From: PNNG01 sp046291695
Lineage (GTDB): Bacteria > Bacteroidota > Bacteroidia > UBA7662
DNA: 64,000 nt
Direction of reading: 5' to 3'
Assembly: GCA_046291695.1 (NCBI GenBank)
Contig: JBKBSO010000007.1
Span: 94,258-158,257, forward strand
Shown: positions 1-8,212 of the stretch, piece after piece
Position numbering within the stretch: position 1 is the stretch's first letter
How the letters are laid out: every line of letters starts with the position of its first letter
Position numbers and translations under genes: made by a program
Notes under the pieces: generated by a model
What the model was told of the DNA's origin: nothing
Seen by the model: only the letters and a program-made list of their open reading frames with translations
Database searches by the model: none

Positions 1-1896
1 ATGGCTATGTTCATCAATGAAGCCTGGGGTAAGGTGCATGCCTGTAGCTTCCAACTCGCGGAATGGGGCACCTTTCCCAAAAAGTGAACCCTGTAGGTTT
101 TTACCGATTGCCCATATTTTACCGTCTTTGATGGCCACATCCGTACTGTCGAGCTTGCCTTCTGCTTCGCTGGTCCATACCGTGGCCCTTCTGATGATGA
201 GGTTTTCGGCCTTAGGCAGTTGCGTAAAGCCCCAATCGCTAAAAGGATAGCGTAACAACCCGGGCACAGCGGCCACTTTTTCCTTCTCCGACTTCTCCTT
301 TTCTTCAATTTCGGCTTCGCGAAGCAGGCTAAAGTCGATTCGCTGACCTTCGTTCAAGCTAATTTGCCCCTGAAAACCATCGGCTTTGCGCCACACGCCC
401 ATGCGTACCGGGCGGCCGTCTTCATAGGTTTTGTCGCTGAACCACAGTGTAACAAAATTGCCATTGCGCTCGAGTTTGAGCTTAATGGTGGTGCTGTCGT
501 CGAGCTCCAAGCTGGCTTCAGGCTTGTTCCATTTGCCTTTAATACGGATGCTTTTGCCGTCGAGCGGGCCTGCACTGAGCCGATAAACCCCTCTAATGTC
601 TTCATTTTCGGGCATCGGACTCAGCTCATAAGGCTGACCGCGCACCCAATGTTCATACCATTCGGTATCTTCATCAAAAATAGGCCCGGAGCAGATCATG
701 AAATTGGCCAAACGCCCGGCTTGCAAGCTGCCTACCAGCTGATGGGCTTGAAGCAAGCGGGCAGGTGCCAGGGTTAGGGCTTCGAGCGCAGCTTGTTCAC
801 TTAAGCCATAATCTATGGCCAAGCGCACATTGGCCAGAAATTCATCGGTCTTTTTCAGCCCCTTGCTACTGATGGCAAAAGGAATGCCGGCCTTATGCAA
901 AGCAGCCGGATTACCGGGTGCCAATTCCCAATGGAGCATCTGGGCCAAGCTTACATCCCGGGCGTCGAGGGGGTCTTCTACGTCAAAAGCGTCGGGAAAA
1001 TTGATGGGAATAATGAGCGGCATGCCAGCGGCTTTGATCGCGTCGAGGTATTGGTATTCATCACCACGCCCGGTGACAATAAAGGCCAGCTTAAATTCCT
1101 GCCCAATTTTATGTATGCGCAGGGGATCGTACTTCTGGCTGCTTTCGAAAATAAGGGGAAGCTTTTGCTGCTGCAGCAGGGCATTGAGGCTGAGGTCATT
1201 GCCGGCTGTTGCCCTGTTTTGATCGTACCAGGCAGCATCGTAAAAACTCTGACGGAGCAAGGCAATGCTGCCCATAAGCGAGGAGGGGTAGTCTTGTCGG
1301 CTGCTGCCTTTATTAAAGCTGAAATGTGCGCTCAGTGTTGGCTGCAACAACATACGGTTGGCCGATTCGCTTCCGGTTGCTACCAGGGCACCCGTACCTC
1401 GAACAATGCCATCGGCCTGATGAATGGCGACCGCCCCGTAGCCCATCTTCCGCCAGTTTTCGGCTTCTTTATCGTTGGGCTCAAACAGGGCTGCGGCTTG
1501 CTGATCGGCCCTGATGGCATCATTGGCGGTGTAAGCACCCGTGCGCTCAGGTACCATTTGTGGACCCCCGCCGCGACCCGTACTGCTGCGCCCCGCAGCT
1601 GCTATCCCATATTCGCCATAAGGCTCTACAAAGGCGGGATAAATGTACTTGCCTTTAAGATCTACCACCCGTACGCCAGCCGGAAGCTTCAATTCTTTAC
1701 CCACCTGTACTACCTTGCCATCACGAATATGCAGTTGCCCGTTGGGAATGAGTTCACCCGCTTGTACCACTATTTGTGCATTCACAAAAAGTACTTCTGA
1801 GGGTCGCTCGTCGCGCACCCCATTATAAGGAAAATACTCTTGCGCCTGCAGATTTACCGACAGGCCCAACAGGCAAAGGAGGAGGAGTTTCTTCAT
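1..1896 (-). CDS. Tandem-domain amidohydrolase, secreted (3' part outside the window)
   Basis: The reading frame is open from an ATG at 1896 to the window edge, giving 632 residues with no stop. It begins with a signal peptide ending in LQAQ. The first half has the amidohydrolase layout: a small beta-sandwich with VRDERP-like start, then a TIM-barrel-like region with LTLAPARLLQA and LQAGRLANF, as in imidazolonepropionase-like enzymes. The place where a metal-binding HxH should follow strand 1 reads FVEPYGEYG, so this half looks catalytically dead. Near the window edge a second amidohydrolase domain begins, with an intact GFIDEHSH. Large two-domain amidohydrolases of this kind occur in Bacteroidota and are often annotated as imidazolonepropionase-like; the substrate is unknown. 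An upstream in-frame ATG at 1914 would add six residues. It is divergent from the alpha/beta hydrolase at 1941. Confidence 0.85.
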   Translation of the reverse strand, partial: MKKLLLLCLLGLSVNLQAQEYFPYNGVRDERPSEVLFVNAQIVVQAGELIPNGQLHIRDGKVVQVGKELKLPAGVRVVDLKGKYIYPAFVEPYGEYGIAAAGRSSTGRGGGPQMVPERTGAYTANDAIRADQQAAALFEPNDKEAENWRKMGYGAVAIHQADGIVRGTGALVATGSESANRMLLQPTLSAHFSFNKGSSRQDYPSSLMGSIALLRQSFYDAAWYDQNRATAGNDLSLNALLQQQKLPLIFESSQKYDPLRIHKIGQEFKLAFIVTGRGDEYQYLDAIKAAGMPLIIPINFPDAFDVEDPLDARDVSLAQMLHWELAPGNPAALHKAGIPFAISSKGLKKTDEFLANVRLAIDYGLSEQAALEALTLAPARLLQAHQLVGSLQAGRLANFMICSGPIFDEDTEWYEHWVRGQPYELSPMPENEDIRGVYRLSAGPLDGKSIRIKGKWNKPEASLELDDSTTIKLKLERNGNFVTLWFSDKTYEDGRPVRMGVWRKADGFQGQISLNEGQRIDFSLLREAEIEEKEKSEKEKVAAVPGLLRYPFSDWGFTQLPKAENLIIRRATVWTSEAEGKLDSTDVAIKDGKIWAIGKNLQGSLFGKGAPFRELEATGMHLTPGFIDEHSH

Positions 1897-1940
1897 CGCA
1901 GAATTTGGTATCATTGCATTCATAAAGGCAAACAACAAAT

Positions 1941-2744
1941 ATGCTTAAAAAAAGCAGTTTTCAAAACGCACAATTGCAATGGCTCGATTTGGGCGAGGGA
2001 CCTTGCCTGCTTTTACTACATGGATTTACCGAGTCGTACCGCTGCTGGGAACCCTTTGCTAGAGCACTCTCCGCCAATTACCGGCTCATTGTACCCGATT
2101 TACCGGGTTCAGGCGAAAGTGCCCTCATTGCGGGTGCGGCCGGCATGGACCAAATGGCCCTTTCGCTATGGCAATTGCTCAATGAGCTTGATATTGACCA
2201 ATGTACCGTGATAGGCCATTCGATGGGTGGCTACGTAGCCCTTGACATGCTGGAACAGGCAGCCCACCGACTTAATGGCATTGGCTTGTTTCATTCGCAC
2301 CCCTTTGGCGATGATGCAGCCAAGCAAGCCAACCGCGACCGCACCATAAAACTGATCGAAGAGCGCGGAAGTAAGGCTTTTTTGCAGGGATTTATTCCCA
2401 ATTTGTTTGCCCCTCAGCACCGGGTGCCATTAAAAAACACCATCAGCCAGCTCGAAAAACAAGCCGCCCGGCAAAGTACCGAGGCTTATATTGCCCAAAG
2501 CAGGGGCATGCGCAACCGGGCAAACCGCCAGCATCTGTTAGCGCGTACCCATCTGCCCAAATTGGTGGTGGCTGGTGCAGCCGACCCCATACTTCCGCTT
2601 GAAGTCGCCCTGAGCTTTGCCGCCAAACTCGATCGTTGTCAGCTCGAAATCCTCCAGAACGCCGGGCATATGGGCATGTACGAACAGCCTGATGAAAGTG
2701 CGGCCGTACTATCAAGCTTTATGCAAGATTTTGTTGGGGGTTAG
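1941..2744 (+). CDS. Alpha/beta hydrolase
   Basis: A 267-residue cytoplasmic alpha/beta-hydrolase-fold enzyme with no signal peptide. The oxyanion-hole HGF lies near residue 27. The nucleophile elbow GHSMGG puts the catalytic Ser at about 94, with Asp about 215 in AADPILP and His about 243 in NAGHMG. The length and the short cap region match small carboxylesterase / epoxide-hydrolase-like / MenH-like members, but nothing fixes the substrate. Menaquinone genes do lie in this window at 52-56 kb, yet far away, so a MenH assignment is not supported. The start codon is 44 bp from the divergent amidohydrolase start, so the two probably share a promoter region. Confidence 0.88.
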   Translation: MLKKSSFQNAQLQWLDLGEGPCLLLLHGFTESYRCWEPFARALSANYRLIVPDLPGSGESALIAGAAGMDQMALSLWQLLNELDIDQCTVIGHSMGGYVALDMLEQAAHRLNGIGLFHSHPFGDDAAKQANRDRTIKLIEERGSKAFLQGFIPNLFAPQHRVPLKNTISQLEKQAARQSTEAYIAQSRGMRNRANRQHLLARTHLPKLVVAGAADPILPLEVALSFAAKLDRCQLEILQNAGHMGMYEQPDESAAVLSSFMQDFVGG

Positions 2745-2785
2745 AGAGGCCCTTTGTATCATGCAGCATTAAAAGCCGTTAAGCC

Positions 2786-4534
2786 ATGGAACAACTCACC
2801 AAAGAAGAAAAATTCCTTGCCTATTCGCATTTCGGGCTTGCCATCGGCGGCGGGCTTTTGGCCGGCATGCTGGGTGCTGCCGCTTGGGCAGCCCTTACCG
2901 TAATTACCCAAGTGCAATTTGGCTATGCAGCCATTGGTGTAGGCTATTTGGTGGGCATAGGTGTTCGGTTTGCCGGAGCCGGCATATTGCCTCGTTTTCA
3001 GGTGCTGGCCGCTGTTTTGGGTGTTCTTAGTTGCATTTTGGGCAATATGTTCAGCGAATTGGGCTTTTATTCCGTTGAGCTTCAAATGAGCTTTTTGGAT
3101 GCCCTGGCCATGTACAGTTTTGCCGAATTGCTGGAATACAGCTTTAGTAGTTTTGGGATATTCGACCTCTTGTTTTTTAGCTTGGCAGCTGGCGCAGCCT
3201 ATCGCTATAGCCTACGCGAACTCAGCCTGCTGGAAGAAAGCCAGCATAACAACGAACACTTTGATCCCCGGCCTCCCTTGGCTGGACTGCGGGCACCCCT
3301 GGCCTTTGGCGGCTACAGCCTTAGTTTGATGCTAAGCGCTGTACTGCTGATAGGCCATACGGCCGAACGCCGCTACCATTACGAATCGGGCCCATTACAA
3401 TCGAAAGGCCTCTACAAAAAAGGACTCCGTGAAGGCGTATGGCAGTATTTCAACGAAGAAGGGCAGCTTAACCAGCGCGGGCAGTTCCAAAACGATATCG
3501 CACATGGCTTCTGGGAGTGGTATTTTCCCAATGGCCAACTTTCTGCCAAACAATCTTTTTTCTATGGCAACGAACATGGCTTTTATACCGGCTATTACGA
3601 AAGTGGCGCCTTGCTCGATTCGGGTAGCTTTTATTACGGACGCAAAATGGGTTTATGGCACACCTATTACGAAAATGGTCAACTCCAATCCTACGGAAAC
3701 TTTCATGGCAACCAAAAACATGGTCTATGGACCTATTACCACGATAACGGTCAATTAGAAGCCCGGGCATACTACCGGGATGATGAGCTCAACGGCCCCT
3801 TCGAAAGTTACCACCCAAACGGAAAAGCAGCGCTCCTCTTACGACTCGATGGCGAACGTATTTATCTGGGTTGGGTAGCCGACAGCAATGGCCGGGTGCT
3901 GGTAAGTGAAGGAGCAGGCCAATACGAAGATGTACAAAGCGATTGGTGCAGCCTAGGCATGGGAAAGGTGCTGGATAGCCTGCCTGTGGGCTTTTGGAAA
4001 AAGCAAGAAGACGGATATTTGAAAGTAACCTATGTGTATAAAAATGACGAAAAGAAGGTTTATGAAATTTGGGATGAGCGCCAAAAGCCAGGCAATCAGC
4101 TGGTTAAAAACGGAAGCGGACCGCTTGAAACATATTATGAAAGCGGAAATTTGTATGTAAAGGGAACCTATAAAAATGGCTTACGCACGGGCGAATGGCT
4201 CATTTATTACGATCAACCCCATCAACTTTCAGTTCGTACCAACTACCTCAAAGGATTGCGTGAAGGCATTAGCGAAAGTTATTCGGAAAGCGGGCAGGCA
4301 GAAGCCATCATAACCTATGCCGGTGGAAAGCAACATGGATTGTCGAGCTGGTTCCACAGCAGTGGCGAGTTATCCGCGGAAGTGCAGTTCGAAAATGACC
4401 TGAAACAAGCCAATCAGCTGATTTACGACGATTGGGGTCGACTCATTTGCACCGAAACCTACGAAGCGGGACAACTTCGGCAGATTTACCTCAACCGGGC
4501 CCCTAAAAAACTGGCTTATCCGCCATTGCCTTGA
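2786..4534 (+). CDS. Membrane protein with C-terminal MORN-like repeats
   Basis: A 582-residue protein with two parts. The first 190 residues hold about five hydrophobic segments (roughly 18-40, 47-63, 71-90, 124-140 and 174-191). From about 206 to 560 there is a run of about eleven MORN-variant repeats of the pattern G-x-W-x-x-Y-x-x-N-G-Q-L. This repeat type is annotated as YwqK-family 'antitoxin' in databases, but that name rests on one Bacillus gene and should not be read as function here. The middle repeats (about 355-440) are degenerate. The repeats follow the last membrane segment and probably form a soluble beta-rich domain; which side of the membrane they face cannot be told. It lies 41 bp after the hydrolase gene and could share its transcript. 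Confidence 0.8.
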   Translation: MEQLTKEEKFLAYSHFGLAIGGGLLAGMLGAAAWAALTVITQVQFGYAAIGVGYLVGIGVRFAGAGILPRFQVLAAVLGVLSCILGNMFSELGFYSVELQMSFLDALAMYSFAELLEYSFSSFGIFDLLFFSLAAGAAYRYSLRELSLLEESQHNNEHFDPRPPLAGLRAPLAFGGYSLSLMLSAVLLIGHTAERRYHYESGPLQSKGLYKKGLREGVWQYFNEEGQLNQRGQFQNDIAHGFWEWYFPNGQLSAKQSFFYGNEHGFYTGYYESGALLDSGSFYYGRKMGLWHTYYENGQLQSYGNFHGNQKHGLWTYYHDNGQLEARAYYRDDELNGPFESYHPNGKAALLLRLDGERIYLGWVADSNGRVLVSEGAGQYEDVQSDWCSLGMGKVLDSLPVGFWKKQEDGYLKVTYVYKNDEKKVYEIWDERQKPGNQLVKNGSGPLETYYESGNLYVKGTYKNGLRTGEWLIYYDQPHQLSVRTNYLKGLREGISESYSESGQAEAIITYAGGKQHGLSSWFHSSGELSAEVQFENDLKQANQLIYDDWGRLICTETYEAGQLRQIYLNRAPKKLAYPPLP

Positions 4535-4541
4535 AAAAACC

Positions 4542-4571
4542 TTGTTTTGGCCAAAATTGCCCCTAAATTTG
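4542..4571 (+). promoter_or_regulatory. Bacteroidota-type housekeeping promoter for the cytochrome c gene
   Basis: TTG at 4542-4544, a 19-bp spacer and TAAATTTG at 4564-4571 fit the -33/-7 consensus of Bacteroidota primary sigma factor (TTTG ... TAnnTTTG). Transcription would start near 4578, leaving a leader of about 29 nt before the ATG at 4607. Confidence 0.6.
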
Positions 4572-4606
4572 ATGTTTTAAATTCACCTACCTAAAAACAC
4601 CTGCCC

Positions 4607-5293
4607 ATGTATACCGGAATGTTACACACCCACACTTTAGTGGTTGTGCTCTTTGTACTGCTGTACTTCATAAAAACCATTTTGCTGTTTAGCAGCGAAG
4701 CCAAATTAGCAGCATTTAGCAAGCGAACCCGTATTGCCGAAATGGTAATCAGTACGTTGTTTTTGCTTACAGGTTTATACCTGGCCTTTAATGCCCCTGG
4801 TATTCATGTGGGTTCTTGGTTTTGGATTAAGCTCCTGGCCGTATTTGCATCGATTCCGGTTGCCGTAATTGCCTTTAAGCGTAAAAAGAAGCCCCTGGCA
4901 TTGTTGGCCATGGCCCTGCTGTTGTATGCGTATGGGGTAAGCGAAACCAAAAGCCCGCGCATGAACAAGGCCGACTACTTCAGCAAACTGGGTGGCGAGG
5001 CTACCGTTCCTGTAGATCAATTCGACCCCATGAGCGACTCCTACGACATCCTCGATCATGGTCAGGCGCTTTACATCAACAACTGCGCGGTTTGCCACGG
5101 GAACGATGGTGCCTTGGGTGCAGGGGGATCTAAAAATCTCCAGCTCACCTTAAAAGACAAACAGGAAATGTACACCATCATTTACGAGGGAAAAAACGGC
5201 ATGCCTGCTTTTAAAGGCATGCTCAGCAGCGAAGAAATGATGGCAACGGTGGCTTACGTCAAAGCCCGCTTAGCCACTACCAATCCGCACTAA
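4607..5293 (+). CDS. Membrane-anchored c-type cytochrome
   Basis: A 228-residue protein joining four hydrophobic helices (about 8-29, 45-63, 71-90 and 96-110) to a C-terminal mono-heme cytochrome c domain. The heme motif CAVCH is at 160-164, and the distal Met ligand is probably Met199 in NGMPAF. The helical half resembles SirB-like or other small four-helix inner-membrane proteins; I infer this from layout only. The heme domain should face the periplasm, where it could pass electrons to an oxidase or another periplasmic acceptor. The gene has its own promoter and is followed directly by a terminator hairpin, so it is probably transcribed alone. Confidence 0.83.
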   Translation: MYTGMLHTHTLVVVLFVLLYFIKTILLFSSEAKLAAFSKRTRIAEMVISTLFLLTGLYLAFNAPGIHVGSWFWIKLLAVFASIPVAVIAFKRKKKPLALLAMALLLYAYGVSETKSPRMNKADYFSKLGGEATVPVDQFDPMSDSYDILDHGQALYINNCAVCHGNDGALGAGGSKNLQLTLKDKQEMYTIIYEGKNGMPAFKGMLSSEEMMATVAYVKARLATTNPH

Positions 5294-5313
5294 AGCCAGC
5301 CGTTTTAACAAAC

Positions 5314-5340
5314 AAAGGTCTGCAGTATTGCAGACCTTTT
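5314..5340. terminator. Rho-independent terminator between cytochrome c gene and tRNA-Leu
   Basis: The arms AAAGGTCTGCA (5314-5324) and TGCAGACCTTT pair around a GTAT loop and are followed by TTGTTTTTT on the plus strand. It ends the cytochrome transcript and sits just beyond the 3' end of the minus-strand tRNA, so it may serve both. Confidence 0.85.
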
Positions 5341-5346
5341 GTTTTT

Positions 5347-5431
5347 TGGTGCCGAAGGCCGGACTCGAACCGGCATGTCTTGCGACACACGCCCCTGAAA
5401 CGTGCGTGTCTACCAATTTCACCACTTCGGC
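5347..5431 (-). tRNA. tRNA-Leu (anticodon CAG)
   Basis: Read on the minus strand, the sequence folds as a class II tRNA. The acceptor stem GCCGAAG/CTTCGGC, the D-arm with AATTGGTAGAC, an anticodon arm CACGT-TTCAGGG-GCGTG giving anticodon CAG, a variable arm and the T-arm with GGTTCGAGTCC are all present. The mature body is 5350-5431 (82 nt) and CCA is encoded at 5347-5349. The long variable arm and the CAG anticodon identify it as leucine-specific. Confidence 0.95.
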
Positions 5432-5466
5432 AAAAAAGCGGTAAATACCACTTTCTTAAGTGGCTG

Positions 5467-5496
5467 CAAAGATACTTGCTTTTTCATTTCAGACAA
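5467..5496 (-). promoter_or_regulatory. Promoter of tRNA-Leu
   Basis: On the minus strand TTG (5494-5496) is followed after 19 bp by TATCTTTG (5467-5474), a perfect TAnnTTTG element. It lies about 36 bp upstream of the mature tRNA 5' end. The spacing equals that of the promoter at 4542-4571. Confidence 0.65.
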
Positions 5497-5734
5497 GAGC
5501 GTGCCTTAAATATCTTTCCTGGGCCCAAGGGCGCAGCCCTGCCGGCATTTTGACTCCTTAGGTACGTGCCTTTTATGGTGGTTCAGCGATGAACCCATTG
5601 AGGCTCAAAGTGCAGCATTTTAGAAAATGCTTTAGCAGGTTTAACTTTTTGTATTGCAACGCATATTTATTTCTGCAATTGGTAAAAAGCCATTAGATTA
5701 GTCCCAACAAACGCCCGATTTGAACCAGATTAAA
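5497..5734. other. Non-coding interval upstream of the ECF sigma gene
   Basis: No gene or RNA is recognisable. A short GC-rich inverted repeat (AGGGC-GCA-GCCCT, about 5528-5540) is present. The last 80 bp before the sigma gene presumably hold its promoter, but no strong TAnnTTTG match is seen; TATTTCTG near 5669 is the nearest, without a well-spaced -33 element. Confidence 0.4.
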
Positions 5735-6271
5735 ATGCTGCACAGCGAAGAGCAGTTGGTTAGCTTGCTATTGCAGCGCGACCAGCAGGTGATATCGATC
5801 TTATACGATCGGTATGGGGCCGCTTTGTATGGGGTTATTAAAAAAGTGGTAACCGACGAAGCAGCGGCAGAAGACCTGATGCAGGAGACCTTTGTCAAAA
5901 TCTGGAAGTACGGCGCCCAGTATAGCAGCGATAAAGGCAGGTTATTTACTTGGATGCTGCACATTGCGAGGAATTCGGCCATTGATTACTTACGATCGAA
6001 AAGGTATAAGGAATCAATCCAAACCGATGAACTCAACGTAAATACAGCTGTAAGTGAGCGTGTCAACAGTTCCGTCGACCACATTGGTCTAAAAGAAGTG
6101 GTAGCTGCGCTTAAACCAGAGCAAAAGGAAGTAATCGATTTGCTGTATTTTGGAGGGCTCACGCAAGAACAGGCCTCCGAAGAACTGGGGATTCCGTTGG
6201 GTACGGTGAAAACACGAGCACGAACGGCCATACAAGTATTACGAAAGTTGTTAATCGAAAAAGAAAAGTGA
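5735..6271 (+). CDS. RNA polymerase ECF sigma factor
   Basis: A group IV (ECF) sigma-70 family factor of about 178 residues. Region 2 contains LYDRYGAALYG and the conserved DLMQETFVKIWKY helix followed by RLFTWMLHIARN (region 2.3/2.4). Region 4 holds the helix-turn-helix YFGGLTQEQASEELGIPLGTVKTR. A TTG 15 bp upstream (5720) is an in-frame alternative; ATG at 5735 was preferred because it puts the usual short N-terminus before region 2. The stop overlaps the GTG start of the anti-sigma gene, so the two are translationally coupled. The factor probably activates its own operon and perhaps the three envelope genes that follow. Confidence 0.92.
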   Translation: MLHSEEQLVSLLLQRDQQVISILYDRYGAALYGVIKKVVTDEAAAEDLMQETFVKIWKYGAQYSSDKGRLFTWMLHIARNSAIDYLRSKRYKESIQTDELNVNTAVSERVNSSVDHIGLKEVVAALKPEQKEVIDLLYFGGLTQEQASEELGIPLGTVKTRARTAIQVLRKLLIEKEK

Positions 6272-7077
6272 CACCGGAAAACTACATATCGTCAGGGATA
6301 CTTGAGCTCTATGTGCTCAATGCGCTCGAGCCCGAAGAAATGGCTGAGGTAGAGGAGATGGCGCATCACCATCCGGAGGTGCAGGCCGCCATCAACGACA
6401 TGCGTGAAACCCTCGCAGCATTTGGCCAATTACATGCCGAAACCCCGCCAGCAGCACTAAAGAACAAGGTGCTGAAAGCCGTTGAAACGGAAATTGTACA
6501 CGCGTCATCTCAAGAAGTGTTCATTCAAAACTTACCTAGTAAGGCAGAAATCAGTGTTCGTTATGCACGTGTAGCCATAGCCGCCAGCATTTCCTTGTTT
6601 TTGCTGAGCATGCTCACCGCCCTCAATTTTTATTTGCGTTGGCAAGATGCCGCACGCCTCGCCAATGACTTGCTCGCCGAAAAAACGCAAATGGCAGCAG
6701 AGCGCGATTTGCTCCAAGCATCTGCAAAAAACGGACAAGATTTGTTGGCCATGATTACCAATTCCGCTGTGCGTTTGGTAAGTCTAACAGGCACCGACCA
6801 GCATCCTGAGGCTTCGGCCTTGGTGGCATGGAATCCCGAAACCACAGAAGTGCTCCTATGGGTAAATCAGCTGCCACCACCAGCCGACCACCAGCAGTAT
6901 CAGCTCTGGGCCATAGTAGATGGCCAACCCGTTGATGCCGGAGTATTTGATTTGCAGGAGGGAAGCCTCGCTATGAAATCGCTTGAAAAGGCACAAGCCT
7001 TCGCCATTACCTTGGAGCCCAAAGGCGGAAGTGTAACTCCCAACCTTGAGCAATTACACGCAATTGGCGCACTTTAG
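6268..7077 (+). CDS. Anti-sigma factor, RskA-like
   Basis: A 269-residue single-pass membrane protein starting with GTG inside the stop of the sigma gene. The cytoplasmic N-terminal part (about 1-90) has the zinc-less anti-sigma look, with SGILELYVLNALEPEEMAEVEEM. A membrane helix follows at about 92-115 and then a short coiled segment. The periplasmic C-terminal domain (about 165-269) carries features of the RskA family, with ALVAWNPET, LPPPADHQQYQLWAI and FAITLEPKGGSVTP. It should hold the partner ECF sigma factor at the membrane until an envelope signal leads to release. The signal is unknown. Confidence 0.88.
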   Translation: MTPENYISSGILELYVLNALEPEEMAEVEEMAHHHPEVQAAINDMRETLAAFGQLHAETPPAALKNKVLKAVETEIVHASSQEVFIQNLPSKAEISVRYARVAIAASISLFLLSMLTALNFYLRWQDAARLANDLLAEKTQMAAERDLLQASAKNGQDLLAMITNSAVRLVSLTGTDQHPEASALVAWNPETTEVLLWVNQLPPPADHQQYQLWAIVDGQPVDAGVFDLQEGSLAMKSLEKAQAFAITLEPKGGSVTPNLEQLHAIGAL

Positions 7078-7209
7078 GCGTTATTTCACGAACTATGCTT
7101 AACTTGCGGTTAGCACATGCATTCCGCAACTTTACATATGAACCACCGGCTGGCCTAACAAAATGCCTCGCTTATCCTCCTAAACCCAAAACCAAAACAA
7201 GCTAATATC

Positions 7210-7719
7210 ATGAAAATCAAACAATTAAGTGCCCTTGTACTACTCTTGGCCATGGGCTGCAACACCGCTACCCAAACCATCGAAGTAGAAAGCCCAAGTT
7301 TACGTCTGACCGCAGAAGGCCCCTTGTATGATGGTTCCAATACGGCCACAGCCGCTTGGCGCATCAACATTGCCGAATGGCTGGGTGAAGATATTGTATC
7401 TACCGACATTGTGTCGGCAAAAATCACCTCCATTCGACTTAAAAGCAGGAATACCGAAAACTTTGACCTCTTAAATGACGTTTCTGTACAGTTAGCAGGC
7501 CCGAAAGTAGCGATGAAAAAAGTAGGCTTCCTAAATCCGGTGCCGGCAGATTTGGGAATACTCGACCTTAAACTCGCTGAAGACCAGAAAGGTTTAGCGG
7601 AGTTTTTTGGCCTTCGCGAAATTACCCTGGTGGCCGATCTTGATTTGAAAGAAGAATTTGACGACGATTTGCAGTTTGACGCCCAACTAAAACTTACATT
7701 TGAAATAAAAGCAAAATAA
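7210..7719 (+). CDS. Small lipoprotein of unknown function
   Basis: A 169-residue protein with a lipoprotein signal: a hydrophobic stretch ends in LLAMGC, with the lipidated Cys at about 17. The mature part is acidic and beta-rich with no domain I recognise. Residues about 55-165 alternate in the way of a beta-sandwich. It starts a three-gene run (7210-9325) with gaps of 7 and 12 bp, so it is almost certainly co-transcribed with the DUF2147 and outer-membrane genes. It lies 132 bp after the anti-sigma gene, which makes it a candidate member of that regulon. Confidence 0.75.
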   Translation: MKIKQLSALVLLLAMGCNTATQTIEVESPSLRLTAEGPLYDGSNTATAAWRINIAEWLGEDIVSTDIVSAKITSIRLKSRNTENFDLLNDVSVQLAGPKVAMKKVGFLNPVPADLGILDLKLAEDQKGLAEFFGLREITLVADLDLKEEFDDDLQFDAQLKLTFEIKAK

Positions 7720-7726
7720 CAGCATT

Positions 7727-8200
7727 ATGAAAAAGACACTTGCACTCCTGCTTGCCTTCGGCTTCGCCTTCACCGTTCATTCTAACCGCCTGCAATCGCA
7801 AGATGCCGAAGGCGATTTGTTGGTTGGAGTTTGGGAACCTTCACATGGCAAGGCAAGGGTAAAAATCGACAAAATTGCGGATAAGTATTATGGTAAAATC
7901 GTTTGGCTCAAAGAACCTAATGACCCCGATACTGGCCAACCCAAGCTCGACAAAAACAATCCGGATGAGTCATTAAGGCAAGTGCCACTAAAGGGCTACC
8001 GCATCCTCAAAGACTTTACCTATGCCGGCAAACAGGAATGGACTGAGGGCACCATTTACGACCCCGAAAATGGCAACACCTATAGCTGTATAATTAAGGC
8101 TAAAGACGACAATACCCTTGATATTCGGGGCTACATAGGCGTTAAAACCTTCGGAAGAACCGATGTGTGGAAACGGGTAGCGGTGAAGAAAAAGGACTAA
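7727..8200 (+). CDS. DUF2147 family exported protein
   Basis: A 157-residue protein with an N-terminal signal peptide (about 1-20) followed by a complete DUF2147 domain. The conserved parts are LLVGVWEPSHGKARVKI, YYGKIVWL, the linker NDPDTGQPKLDKNNP, KGYRILKDF and the closing IRGYIGVKTFGRTDVWKR. DUF2147 proteins are small periplasmic or surface beta-barrel/lipocalin-like proteins of unknown role, common in Proteobacteria and Bacteroidota. It is the second gene of a three-gene operon that ends with an outer-membrane protein. Confidence 0.88.
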   Translation: MKKTLALLLAFGFAFTVHSNRLQSQDAEGDLLVGVWEPSHGKARVKIDKIADKYYGKIVWLKEPNDPDTGQPKLDKNNPDESLRQVPLKGYRILKDFTYAGKQEWTEGTIYDPENGNTYSCIIKAKDDNTLDIRGYIGVKTFGRTDVWKRVAVKKKD

Positions 8201-8212
8201 ACCCATTTATCC

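Noticed and set aside
895..1800. 301-codon open frame on the plus strand
   Set aside because: It is antisense to the amidohydrolase gene, which has clear motifs; the plus-strand product has no recognisable domain.
5528..5540. Small GC-rich inverted repeat (AGGGC-GCA-GCCCT)
   Set aside because: The stem is only 5 bp with no T-run, and it lies away from gene ends.
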